Source of the DNA: Spiroplasma sp. SV19
Lineage (GTDB): Bacteria; Bacillota_I; Bacilli_A; Mycoplasmatales; Mycoplasmataceae
Reading direction: 5' to 3'
Assembly: GCF_030060925.1 (NCBI RefSeq)
Contig: NZ_CP045455.1
Location: 868,001 to 932,000, forward strand
Length of the DNA: 64,000 bases
Shown here in pieces: positions 32,143 through 44,206 of this stretch (its first letter is position 1; every line of letters begins with the position of its first letter). A program made the translations under genes and the position numbers. The notes below the pieces were generated by a model. It had not been told where the DNA came from and searched no databases. It saw only the letters and a program-made list of their open reading frames with translations.

Positions 32143-35100
32143 TTAATTTATTTCTTCTTGATCATTAACATAATCAATTTCACTCTCAATATCACCATTG
32201 CCATAAGAGTCTTCATCTAAATTATCTTGTAAATCAAATTCATCCTCAATTTTAGCAAAGCCATCTAAAATATCATCTTGTTGCGGTTCTCGATTTGTAT
32301 TTAAAATAAAATTATCAATATCAAATTCATCTTCAAAGTCATCATTATCTGTTAACAAGTCTTCATCAACATAATCTGATTCATCATAACTTTTAATATT
32401 TTTAATGTTTCCTTCTTCATCAATCATATGAATATTAAAACCTAAACCTTGAATTTCACGAGTTAAAACATTAAATGATTCTGGGATACCCGGTTCAGGA
32501 ATCTTTTTATCTTTTACAATTGATTCATAAGCACGTGTTCTTCCCTTAATATCATCTGATTTAATTGTTAAAATTTCTCGTAATGTATGTGCTGCTCCAT
32601 AAGCTTCTAACGCTCATACTTCCATTTCTCCAAAACGTTGTCCCCCATTTTGAGCTTTTCCTCCCAATGGTTGCTGTGTAATTAAAGAGTATGGTCCAAC
32701 ATTCCGTGCATGTAATTTATCATCAACCATGTGTGATAATTTCAACATATACATTACTCCTACCGAAACAGGATTATCAAATTTTTCACCACTACGGCCA
32801 TCAATTAAAACTTCTTTCCCAAAGTTTTTCATATTAGCTTTGTCCATAATTTCAATTAATTCTTCATTTGTCATTCCATCAAAAACAGGAGTAGAAACTT
32901 TTTGCCCTAATTTTTTCGCAGCCATCCCCAAGTGGATTTCTAGCACTTGACCAATATTCATCCGTGATGGTACTCCTAACGGATTTAACATAATATCAAT
33001 TGGAGTTCCATCTTCCATATGTGGCATATCTTCTAATGGTAAAATTTTTGAAATAACCCCTTTGTTCCCATGGCGTCCCGCCATTTTATCTCCTTCTTGG
33101 ATTTTTCGTTTTTGAACAATATAAATTTTAATTACTTCTAAAACATCAGCCGATAATTCATATTTTTCACGAGGAAAACGTTTAATTGCTTGAATAATTC
33201 CTTCACCACCATTTGGTACACGTAATGAATTATCTTTCACATTTTTTGATTTTTCACCAAAGATTGCTTGTAATAGTTTATCTTCTGGTGATAATTGTGT
33301 TTGTCCTTTTGGTGTTACTTTTCCAACTAAAATATCTCCTGGTTTAACTTCTGTTCCAATAATAACTAATCCATCATCATCTAAGAATTTACGAGCATTT
33401 TCAGAAATATTTGGAATTTCACGAGTAATCTCTTCTGGTCCTTGTTTTGTTTGGCAACGTTCAATTGTATATTCTTCAATATGAATCGAGGTAAAAACAT
33501 CTTCTGATACTAAACGCTCAGAAACAATAATCGCATCCTCATAGTTATAACCATTTCAAGTCGTAAAGGCAACAACAACATTTTGGCCTAATGCTAACTC
33601 ACCTTTATCAATTGATGGACCATCTGCTAAAACTTGTCCTTTTTCAACTTTTTGGCCTTGTTTTACTAATGGGACATGCGTTAATGAAGTTCCTTGATTA
33701 CTACGCACAAAAGTATCTAAATTATAATTCTTTAGACCTTCTTTTGTTTTTAAAACAATTCTTGTTGCATCAACATAATCAACACTACCATCATATTGTG
33801 ATACAATTGCTAATCCTGAATCACGAGCCGCTGCATATTCAACCCCTGTTCCAACATATGGTGAATTTGGTGAAATCAAAGGAATTGCTTGTCGTTGCAT
33901 ATTAGCTCCCATTAATGCACGGTTAGCATCGTCATTTTCTAAAAAGGGAATACAACTTGTTGCAATTGAAACAATTTGTTTTGGTGAAACATCAACATAG
34001 TCAACATCATTGCGGGTTGCAATAATATTTTCCCCTTGGAACCGCGCAACTACTTGCTCATCCAAAATTTCTCCTTTATCGCTTAAACGAATATTTGCTT
34101 GGGCAACAACATAATTTTTTTCTTGATCTGCTGTTAAATAATCATTTTCAGCAGTAACCTTACAATCAATCACACGACGGTATGGCGTTTCAATAAATCC
34201 AAAGGTATTAATCTTAGCATATGTTGCTAAATTATTAATTAACCCAATATTAGGTCCTTCTGGTGTTTCAATCGGACAAATGCGACCATAATGTGAGTAA
34301 TGGACATCCCGCACTTCTAATCCCGCACGTTCTCTTGACAGTCCTCCTGGCCCTAACGCTGTTAATCGTCGTTTATTTGTTAACTCTGCTAATGGATTTG
34401 TTTGATCCATAAATTGTGATAACTGCGACAAATTGAAAAATTCTCCAATAATAGCAGATAGTGGTTTATTGTTAATAATATTTGACGGTTTCATTTTAAA
34501 TAAGTTTGATGTCGACATTTTTTCTTTAACATTTTTTTCAATTCTTAATAAACCAATTCGAAATTGATTTTGTAATAATTCTCCAATTGTACGAACACGA
34601 CGGTTTCCTAAATGATCAATATCATCAACTTCACCAATGTTATCCGTTAAATTTAATAAATATGAAAATGTTGCTAAAATATCTGGCACAGTAACATATT
34701 CATCAGTTGCATTTGGATCAATCCCGATAATGTTTGCTACACGTGTGCGAACCTCATTATCAACATAAACTTTAATTTTTTGGATTTTACTTGAACAAAT
34801 AATTTCATCACTAAATTTAACTTCTTCCAAGCAAGCTCCTGCTTTTAAAATTCCTTTTAATTTATTAATGGCTTCTTTATCCATTAAAGTTCCTTCTTTA
34901 AAAGCAACTTTACCATTAACATCCTTAATATCTTCAGCTAAAACTTTATTATAAATTCGATTTTCAACTGATAATTTTTGAACTAATTTAAAACGTCCTG
35001 CCTTTGTTAAATCATATTTACGTTTGTCAAATAATAACCCATATAAATATTTTGTTGCACCATCTGGAGTTGCTGTTTCTCCTGAACGAATTTTTTTATA

Positions 35101-36057
35101 AATTTCTTGAACTGCTACACTTTGATCATATCCAATATCACCAGTATAAGGGTCTAATTCATAAGTACTTTTTACTAACTTATTATCGCCAAAAATATCG
35201 AGTGCATCCTCTTTAATGATTCCTAATGCTGTTAAAAAATTAGCAACTGATACTTTTCGTGACTTATCGATTTTTACATAAAAAACATTATCAAATCGTT
35301 CTTCTTTTCCAACTTTAATTTTCTTGTGATCTGATTCAAATTCCAGTCATGTTCCTCGTGATGGAATTAAATCAACATAATAAACATTTTCTCCATTTTT
35401 ACGGTTCAAATCAATTTTATAATATGCTCCTGGTGAGCGAACTAATTGTGAAACAACAACTTTTTCTGAACCATTAACAATAAAAGTTCCTTTCCCAGTC
35501 ATTAATGGAAAATCTCCAAAAAAGACTTCTCCTTCTTTTTCAATTGTAATATCCACTAATAATTTGTCTTCTAGTCTTTCTTTAATTGTTACAGTACATG
35601 TTGCTGTTTCATCCCCAGAGTGAATATCATAATAAATAACATCTGGTGATTTTTTTAAAATTGTAATTATGTGTCCAACACGTTCTTCAATTCATGATTT
35701 GATTAATTCTGGTTCCCCTTTAACAATTAATTTTTCCACTTCCAAATCTTTTGAATTAATTGTTAATTTTAAATTGGAATAAATTGGTGCTTCAAAAATT
35801 TTTGACTCATCTTTTGCTTGAAAAATAGTTCGTCGTGGCTCTCTAAATTCTCAATTTAACATCTCTAAAACAATATTTCCTTCATGCCCCACAATTGGAA
35901 ATACCTCACCGAACACTTCGCTAATCCCGATTTTCTTAAATCAATCATATGTTTCAGTTTGAATTTCAATCAAGTTTGGTAAATCCAAATTCCCACTTAC
36001 TTTTGTATAATCAATTCTTTTAGCGTAATGCCCAAATTCTTTTTCTTTTAATGCCAT
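32143..36057 (-). CDS. rpoB: RNA polymerase beta subunit with acidic C-terminal extension
   Basis: 1304 residues from ATG 36057. All main blocks are present, including [28 protein letters not shown], the GRHGNKGV region and the C-terminal [16 protein letters not shown]. In the rifampicin pocket the residue equal to E. coli His526 is Asn (Asn561; codon 34375-34377), a known natural-resistance residue of spiroplasmas. The last about 95 residues (from 1211) are an extension rich in Asp/Glu ([16 protein letters not shown]). Complete. Confidence 0.97.
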
Positions 36058-36095
36058 TAATTATTAACCTCACTTTTCACAATATACGCTTATAA

Positions 36096-36124
36096 ATTTT
36101 ATATTGCTTTAAGGAAAAAGTCAA
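36096..36124 (-). promoter_or_regulatory. Candidate rpoBC promoter
   Basis: TTGACT (36119-36124) and TAAAAT (36096-36101) with 17-bp spacing, 39 nt before rpoB. The -35 box lies in the arm of an upstream hairpin. Confidence 0.5.
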
Positions 36125-36152
36125 TGACTTTCGTCATTTCATTGACTTTTTT
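36115..36152. terminator. Symmetric hairpin upstream of rpoB
   Basis: AAAAAGTCAATGA pairs with TCATTGACTTTTT over 13 bp. It can stop transcription in either direction and shields rpoB from upstream read-through. Confidence 0.6.
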
Positions 36153-36171
36153 AAATTTTTTTTCCTTAATT

Positions 36172-36220
36172 TTGTGGTGAATTAAAAAAAGCACAATGTG
36201 CTTTTTTTAATTCACCACAA
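36172..36220. terminator. Perfect 23-bp inverted repeat terminator
   Basis: Two perfectly complementary 23-base arms (each containing GTGGTGAATTAAAAAAAGC) around a 3-base loop, 7 nt after the stop of the 36227 gene. Longer than usual for a terminator. The A7/T7 inside each arm allows termination in both directions. Confidence 0.75.
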
Positions 36221-36226
36221 GTATCT

Positions 36227-36382
36227 TTACTTATGACGATCACAAACAAAAATTTCATCATCAACTGAACCAACCATTGCTTGTTTCATTTTTCCAAATA
36301 AAACTCCTGCTGCTCCACCATCACCACTTTGTTTTTCTTGTTCTGCAACACATTTAAAACATCTTGGATTAAAATTTGCCAT
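36227..36382 (-). CDS. Small Cys-containing conserved protein
   Basis: 51 residues from ATG 36382 after GGAGG. CFKC near the N-terminus and CDRH near the C-terminus form a likely Zn site around a Gly-rich middle. No known family. Ends at the long terminator. Confidence 0.65.
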   Translation of the reverse strand: MANFNPRCFKCVAEQEKQSGDGGAAGVLFGKMKQAMVGSVDDEIFVCDRHK

Positions 36383-36445
36383 TTGGTTTGCCTCCTTTAA
36401 GGTCTTTTTAATTTTACTAAAAAATAATTAAGTTTATCAACTTAA

Positions 36446-38098
36446 TTATTTATCAATTAAAATTCATGCTCATCACCCATGTTTAACATTAATATCTCCC
36501 GCATTTGAACCATAGGCTGTATAAAAAATTGAATTCATTCGATCTTGGCCAAAAGTAAATGCTAAACAAAATGATCCGTTTTTATAATTAAAGACAATTC
36601 TATTTTGAGTTGCTTCATAATCATTGGCTCCTCCGATTCACAATGATTTGTCCTTAACTAAGTTATGCATATTAAATAACCCAAGATCAGGTAAATCTTT
36701 TGCCATTTGACTACGTTTAAAATTAGTTAATAATTTTTTAAAGATTGCATTTGCACTGCTAATATCATTCTTAAATTCTGCAAAAAGACTATCACCAACA
36801 TGAAAAACACTAGTATTTTTAAAATTAGTATCATCATTACTCCCAAGAATTCGTTTTTTTAATTCAATATTATAGTATTTATGAAATGCTACAATAATTT
36901 CTCCAAAATTAATTAATTTATTATCTAATCCTTGGCGACTAATTAAAATATTACTTTCAAAAGTTTGATTATTAATTTTTAAGGTTCCTGATAATGGTAA
37001 ACCATCTAATGAAATATAATTTAAATTAACACTTAACTTTGCTAACATCATATTCTCATGGTCCACATTAAAAATTGGTAAACTTTTCTTATATGCTGTC
37101 ACAAAATTTACTGCTGTCAAACCAACCGGATTGACACCCTCACCCTCTCAAAGAGCAGGTTGGTAATTTCCAATATCCGCTTTTTCTGGAATTTGACCTG
37201 AATTTTCTGCCGTTATTGTTCCAGAAATCAAACGCATTAATCTTTTATTTCCCCCATTGTCAAGGACAATCGCATCACGAACTGCTTGATCAATTTCAGT
37301 ATCTTCTCTAATCATCTTCTTTAAATTATTAACAAAAATCTCATCCAATGATTTAACATCCGTATTATAATTAACTTGAAAATTATTATAAAGTGAACGA
37401 AACTTGTCATCATTATCAATAACTACTTTTTGATAATTATTAAAGAACTTAACTAAAATTTTAGTCATCGTTTGAATTGAATTTTGTAATAACTTTTTAA
37501 TTTTTTCTGGTTCATTTGTAATAATATAAGTAATTGTGAACGGCATTTGTTGATTTAGATTTTTAAAAGCTAAATTTAACACAAACTTATATTGTAATTG
37601 CACCGCTTTAACTCCTGTTACTGATGTGCCAGTTAATTCACCAATTTTATCTAAATCAATATAATTTAACACAAACTTACTTTGATCTTCAATAAAAGTT
37701 AATGGTACCGTATCTAAATAGTAATTTGAATATTCACGAATAATTTCGAAATTTAAATTATCAAAAATAGCACGAAAACCATTCTCAATATTTTCTACTC
37801 CTTTTTTAATGTTGGAAACTGTTCTATCAAGTTCAACAGTTCCTTCATCTTTACTAACTAATTCATAAAAAGGTGCTAATTCTGGAAAAACATTTGAGTC
37901 CTTCAAATTACCATTGTTATCATAATCAGTAATAACAGAACTAACTTTACTAGCAATTTTAGTTAAATTTATCATATCATTTTGTAAATTTGAATTGTCA
38001 TAATCGTTAACAACATCTTTTTTATAACAACCTACCAGATTGACTGTTCCCGCCGTCGTCATAACTGAAGTGGCCAATATGGCTAATATTTTTTTCAT
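36446..38098 (-). CDS. Large lipoprotein with homopolymer-containing promoter
   Basis: 550 residues from ATG 38098 (GGGAGG 9 nt upstream), reading several TGA as Trp. MKKILAILA..., hydrophobic core and lipobox LVGC give a surface lipoprotein. The mature part is acidic, helical and ends in a Trp-rich segment (KHGWWAWILIDK). Unknown family. A run of 23 A (T on the coding strand) lies 58 nt upstream within the promoter, like phase-variable mycoplasma lipoprotein genes, so expression may switch. Confidence 0.8.
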
Positions 38099-38139
38099 AT
38101 TTTGTTTCCTCCCAAAAACCATACCATTGATTTTGGTAT

Positions 38140-38184
38140 CTATAATAATAATATTAAAAAAAAAAAAAAAAAAAAAAAGCAAGT
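38140..38184 (-). promoter_or_regulatory. Lipoprotein promoter with poly(T)23 spacer
   Basis: On the minus strand, TTGCTT is followed by T23 (38156-38178) and then AATATTATTATTATAG, offering TATTAT as -10. Changes in T number would alter the -35/-10 distance. The 5' UTR also has a small ATACC/GGTAT hairpin. Confidence 0.55.
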
Positions 38185-38290
38185 ATTTAACAAAAAATAT
38201 CACTTTATTACTGTGCTTCCTTACTAAAAATCCGGACACATAACTAACTCAATTATTTATAGTATATTTAAAATGATAAAGAGATAAAAA

Positions 38291-39540
38291 ATGGCAAAGT
38301 AAGGACAAAAATTTAAAAAATATGCTCAAAACTTAAAAAATCAAATTATACAAGTTTTCTATCTTAGTTATTATTCATACAAACTAATATCAATAAAATA
38401 TTCAATTCCAATTGGAACATTAGCAACATGAATTAGTCATTCAAAACGAACAGATTACTTGCAAAATGAAAATGTGTCTAATAAGACAATAAAAACTATC
38501 TTACAATTATCGCTAAATCATTTGTGTAGCCTAAAGATGAAACAAAAGCAACTGCTTGCAGAAAACACTCAATTAAAAACAAATAAGAAAATTAATTTAG
38601 ATTTAAAAAAACAAATACAGAAACTTGAAGCAAAAAATCAAATCTTAAAAAAGTATCAAACCTTCATCCGGTCACAACAAAAGAAAAAATAAAATTTATT
38701 AAAGACCATACAAAATACTTTTCAATTAATTTATTATGTGAGGCTATTGGAATTACACGGTCAAATTATTATCGTTATTTACAAGCAAAAAATTCATTAA
38801 TAAAAGCCGATGAAGGAATTATTACCCTTATTCAAAATGAAAAACTTAATAACAAATTTCTTAGCTCCTATGGAATAAGAAGATGAAAAATTTACCTATT
38901 TAAGAAATTCAATCTCGCGGTTAATAAAAAACGTCTTCAACGAATCTTTAAAGAACATAGAATTATACCTTTCTACTGAAAAAATCGTTCCCGTCATATT
39001 AAAAAATTATTAAGCCAAACAAACAAAAAGAATTTACTAAAACGTAAATTTAAACAATTGAAACCAAATCAAGCATGAAGTACTGATGTAACTGTCATTA
39101 AACATAAGCATACTGAAAAATCTAATTTAATTTCATTCATTGATTTAACAACAAGAAAAGTAATTGCTTATACAATCTCAGATTCAATGACAACTTCAGT
39201 ATTAATCAACACTTTATTAAAAGCGATAGCAACAGTTTCAAATAAAAAAGATCTGAAGAAATTAATAATTCATTCAGATCAAGACTCAATTTATACTACT
39301 ACAGAGTACATTGAATTTTGTAGAAAATATAAATTTAAAATAAGTTACTCAGCAATAACTACTCCAGTTGATAATGCTGTGCAAGAAAGTTTCCATACTA
39401 GATTAAAGTTTGAAACCTTCTATAATAATTAGAATACGCAAAATAAAATAAAAGACATAATTATTATTAAAAGATATATTGAATTTTATAATACAACTAG
39501 GGTATCATTAAAAAAATAAAATAAATAAAATTTTGTCCTA
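38291..39540 (+). pseudogene. IS3-family (IS150-like) insertion sequence, inactivated
   Basis: OrfA (38291-38692) has a stop at codon 4 (MAK*GQKF...), then a helix-turn-helix and Leu-zipper-like region. OrfB follows in an overlapping frame across an A6 slip site. It carries an integrase core with WSTDVT, HSDQDSIY and VDNAVQESFHTRLK, supplying the D, D and E residues. A TAG at 39430-39432 truncates it before the last about 30 residues. Terminal repeats are not clear. Inserted between the lipoprotein gene and the nucleoside transporter. Confidence 0.8.
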
Positions 39541-39559
39541 TTTAATGGGCACACACCCT

Positions 39560-40474
39560 TTACCGAAGGGACTTATCAAAAGGAATTCCTGATGCCTTTG
39601 GAATTTTGGAATATTTGGAAAAGGCAACCATTGTTACTAACGCTAGAACAAATGGTAAGATTTTTAACAATTGGTTTGATGGATCTGCAATATTTCAACC
39701 AGTAAATCGTCATAATGTTCCTGCTAATGCAATTAAGAAACTAAATAACACCGCTCCTAAGGTAATATATTGAATTCTTCATTGTCCAAAAATCATAATT
39801 GCTAAAGCAATATAACCTTGCCCTTGCACATCACCACGAAATTGACCAGAAACATAATGTGTAAACATTGCTCCTGCTAAACCAGCTAAACATCCTGAAA
39901 TAACAACCGCTTTGTATCTTGTTTTAATCACATTAATTCCAGCAGCATCAATTGCATTTGGATTTTCACCACAACCAGCATAACGAATTCCGGTTTTAGT
40001 AAATCTGAAGAAAACAAAGGTAAAAATCGCTAAAATTATTGCAATAATTAAGAAAATATTAATAATTTGTGCTCGATCAATTCCAATTGTACTAAAACCC
40101 GTTTGAATCATATTTCCAGCAGCTAAAGCGGGAATACTAACAAAGAATAATCCTAATCCAGTTGCTAATAAATTTAATGCTGTTCCTGAAATTACTTGTT
40201 GTGCTTTTAAAGTAATTGAAGCAAAACCATGTAATAAGGCAAATGCTCCACCAACAATTGTCGCAATTAGTAAAGCAATAATTTGCATTCCATTTCCATA
40301 TTGCGAAAGAGCTTTTCCTAACAATGCATAAACCAAGGCTCCAATAATCATCATTCCATCAATCGCAATATTAACCACCCCAGCGCGTTCTGAATATAAT
40401 CCGGCCATTGCCGCAATTAATAATACAGCAAAAAGGACTGAACCATTAGCAAATAATTGTGAAACTGCTTCCAT
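39560..40474 (-). CDS. Nucleoside-type ABC transporter permease 2
   Basis: 304 residues from ATG 40474. Eight or more membrane segments; ERAGVVNIAIDGMMIIGAL and CGENPNAIDAAGI are hallmarks of the BmpC/YufQ-type branch of the BPD_transp_2 permeases. The TAATG overlap couples it to the first permease. The C-terminus (IPFDKSLR) ends about 20 nt from the dead insertion sequence, so it is intact. With its neighbours it imports nucleosides, an essential source for mollicutes. Confidence 0.88.
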
Positions 40475-42639
40475 TAATTTTTTCCTCCTTCTTGCATTAA
40501 CTTACGATATGCTGTTTTTTGACGAAGATACTCTGTTTTTAAAATTTTATTATCTTCACCAACAGTTTTAATAATTGTCTCCAACTTTTGATTTAATTCG
40601 TTTTTTCATTGCGGTAAATTTGTGCGATGTTTTTCTTGTACAACTTTATTTTCAGCAACAAATTTTTCCTTCATTGTTGCTAATTGGGTTGCTAAGTTTT
40701 GCTTTAACATTATCACTTCTTTTTGAACTGCAGAATCATTTTTTAATTTAACATCAATTACTCTTAATTCATGTCTGATTTCTCTTCGTATTTGATGATT
40801 TGTTATTTTAAACTGATGAATTTCTTGTCGTTGTTGCTGTTTTAGTTTTTTTATCTCTTGGTTTAATTGTTTAATAATAACCTTTTCTTTACTTTGTAAT
40901 GTTTTAAAATCAGTTAAATATTTTTGCTGAATTTCATCAAAAACAGGATAATAACTTTCTCGTAATTTTTTAATGTCATCTTCTTGTTTTAAAACTAAAT
41001 CACCATATTGCGTTTGCAATTGTGCCAATCTAGCATATAAATCTTTCTTAGGCAGACTGTAAAGTTGTGAAAGTTGTTGTTTTGTTTGCCCTTTACATTT
41101 TTTAATTGCTTGTCCATAATTTCGTTTTAAAAAACTAACCTCTTGTTTCTTTACTAAATAATCATTTTTTACTTGTACAAAATGATCCATTGCTGAACCA
41201 AGAGCAATAAAAACAGCTAAATTATATTTTGTTTTAATTCCTCGTTGACCAATTTTTGCAGCTTCTTTATATTTTGAATTTGTAAAGAAACGTATTTCTG
41301 TTTTTAAAGTTGTAATTTTTCCAGCATATAATGTTAACTGATCATTAATTTCATCTCGATAAGTTTTGATTAGTGCCTTATCCCCTTGTTGTTTTAATTC
41401 TTGTATTTTCACCCGATAGGTTTTATTGAGTGTCTTAATTTCTTTTTGATATGTTTTAATTTGTTGCTTATATTCATTATATTCTTGTTTCCAATCAGCA
41501 TGATGATGAATATTTCACCAACGGCGAATTCAAAAGATTGGTTTAAAATAAATGAACAAGGCCGAAATGGCTGTCATATAAATAATAATACCAAAGATTA
41601 ATTGTCCCATCTGTTTTGACATTTGAAAATCTGGTAATTGTGTAGTTTGCAAAGCTGCTGTTTTAATAATTCCTCATAATAAAGCAATTGGCAAAATCGC
41701 AAACCCATTAGTAAAGGCTACTAACGCAACAGCAATCGCATCAAATCCAACCACCGGTAAAGCATCTGTTGTAAACTGTAAGACCGTTGACTGGGTCATA
41801 TAATATAACATCCCTAAAACTCCGGCGAGTCCACCTGATAAGGCCATTGAAACAATCATATAAGCACGAACATTTGTTCCAGCATATAATGATGCATTAC
41901 GTGATTTTCCAACCGCTTTAATTCGAAATCCTAACACCGTATAATTCATAATGAAAATAACTGTTATTAACAATAACATTGCAATAATAAACGGAATAAT
42001 TCATGTTTGACCATTTAATACTAAATTAAAATTAGGAGCAGTTGTTACAATATCAACTGTTGAGTTATGATTTGAATTTCACATTCCATAATCAGGATTC
42101 ATAAACATTCACTTCATTACATATCAAACAATTCAATTTAACATAATTGTTGAAACAACTTCATGAATATTAAAATACGCTTTTAATGCGCCAGCAATTG
42201 CGGCTAAAGCAGCTCCCACTAGAATTGAAATAAATAAGGCCCCCACAACACCAGTGCCTTGACTTATAGCTGGATTTTTTAATCCTAACACAATCGTCAT
42301 ACTACCAGCTAATAGCATTTGTCCGGGAACTCCAATATTAAATAGTCCCGCTTTAAATCCAACCGCAACGGCCAATCCCGCAACAATATAAATTGCTCAA
42401 TATGTTAATGTTTGGTCTTTTAATAACGGATGAAAAGCTAAACGAAAAACATAACTAAAAAACAACAATGGATTTGAAGCATTTGCCCCAATAATAATAA
42501 AGCTAAGAATAGCCCCGGCAATAATGGCACAGATAGATGCTTTAAAATAATTCATTTTTGTTTTAAATTCATTTGACCGAAAGAAAATTTTGGTTTTTTG
42601 TCTTAACAATCAGCCATAACTTTTAATTTGTTTTTGCAT
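40474..42639 (-). CDS. Nucleoside-type ABC permease 1 fused to a long coiled coil
   Basis: 721 residues from ATG 42639. Residues 1 to about 375 are a BmpB/YufP-type permease (NIGVPGQMLLAGS, FNIHEVVSTIMLNW, GFRIKAVGKSRNASLYAG). From about 385 to 721 is a cytoplasmic, highly charged coiled coil (KEIKTLNKTYRVKIQELKQQ onward). A typical permease of this family has about 350 residues, so the tail nearly doubles the protein. The frame is continuous through TGA Trp codons. Overlaps the ATPase gene by 17 nt. Confidence 0.85.
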
Positions 42640-44191
42640 CAATTTGAGTTCCTTTCTGCTGATATGTCCCAGCCATCATTAATCCAATTTCTTCACGCTT
42701 AACTTTATTCCCAAAAACTTCGCCTGTTACTCGACCATTATGTAAAACAACAATTCGATCAGCTAAACTTATAATTTCTTCTAATTCATAAGAAACTAAT
42801 AGCACAGCTTTCCCTTGGGCTTTTTCTTCTAAAATCTTATTATGAATATATTCGATTGCCCCAACATCTAACCCACGTGTTGGTTGAACAACAACTAAAA
42901 TATTGTGTTGGCGTGATAATTCACGACCAATAATTAATTTTTGTTGGTTCCCACCCGATAATCCTCTACTCATAGCAAACCCAGAATTTGCACCACGCAC
43001 ATCATATTTTGTAACAATTTGTTGGGCATACAACTGAATCGCAGCCTTATTTAATAAACCATAATTTGAAAATGGTTTTTGATTAATATTTTGTAACACA
43101 ACATTATCAATTGCATTAAAATCTAAAATTAAACCATACTTATGCCGATCTTCAGGAATATGAGACATCCCATTTTGATATCGTTCATAAATACTTTTTT
43201 TAGTAACATTAATATCATTAAAAATGATTTTTCCTGATGTTACTTTTTCTAATCCGGCTAGAGCATTAACTAACTCAGTTTGACCATTTCCTTCAACTCC
43301 AGCAATCGCCACAATTTCACCCGCCTGAACAGTTAAATTAAAATCATCCAACGCCATTAAACGGGTTAAACCTTTTTTCTTTACCGACAAATTTTCAATT
43401 TTTAATAATGTTTCAGTTTGTGGTGATTTTCCTGCATTTTTAATAGCAACCAAATTCCGCCCCACCATTGCTTCAGCAATTCATTTTTCATCTTTATCTT
43501 TAACATTAAATGTTTCAATAACTTTTCCCCGGCGAATAACAGTGGCACGATCAGCAATTTTCTTAACTTCATCTAACTTATGCGAAATAAAAATAATTGT
43601 TTTCCCATCTTTTTTTAAATCTAACATAATTTTTAATAATCCCTCAATTTCTTGTGGTGTTAACACTGCTGTTGGTTCATCAAAGACTAAGATATCAGCT
43701 CCACGATATAAAATTTTCAGAATTTCTACGCGCTGTTGCATTCCAACTGAAATGTTTGCAATTTTCGAACGAAAATCAACTTGTAAATTATATTTAATTG
43801 CAATTTGAGCAATATCACGTGTTTCTTTTTGACGATCAAGAAACACTTTCCCAGCTACTTTTTCATGTCCTAACGTAATATTATCTAAAACAGTAAAAAT
43901 ATCAATTAATTTAAAATGTTGGTGTACCATTCCAATTCCTAATTTATTTGCTTTAATTGGGTCACTAATATATTCTGGTTTCCCATTAACAAGAATTTCA
44001 CCTTTGGTTGGTTCATATAATCCAAATAAAATACTCATTAATGTTGATTTTCCGGCACCATTTTCCCCAATTAAAGCATGAATCTCACCTTTTTTAACTT
44101 TTAGGGTAATATCATCATTTGCAATTAAATCACCAAACACCTTTGTAATTTGCTTCATTTCAATTGCATATTCATTATTATTTGTCATCAT
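42623..44191 (-). CDS. Nucleoside-type ABC transporter ATP-binding protein (two domains)
   Basis: 522 residues from ATG 44191 (or 44188). The first ABC domain has Walker A GENGAGKST (42-50), ISVGMQQRVEI and Walker B LVFDEPTAVL; the second has GVEGNGQTEL, SGGNQQKLIIGREL and a VVQPTRGLD Walker B in which Asp/Glu are not conserved, as is common in RbsA/BmpD-like proteins. Belongs to the nucleoside importer family. One TGA Trp joins the halves. Confidence 0.9.
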
Positions 44192-44206
44192 TATGTCCTT
44201 TCTTCA

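Noticed and set aside
33591-35216. Plus-strand His/Leu-rich frames over rpoB
   Set aside because: Antisense shadows of a conserved gene, no ribosome sites.
38040-38243. Small plus-strand ORF over the poly-A run
   Set aside because: The Lys-run results from the homopolymer; no ribosome site.
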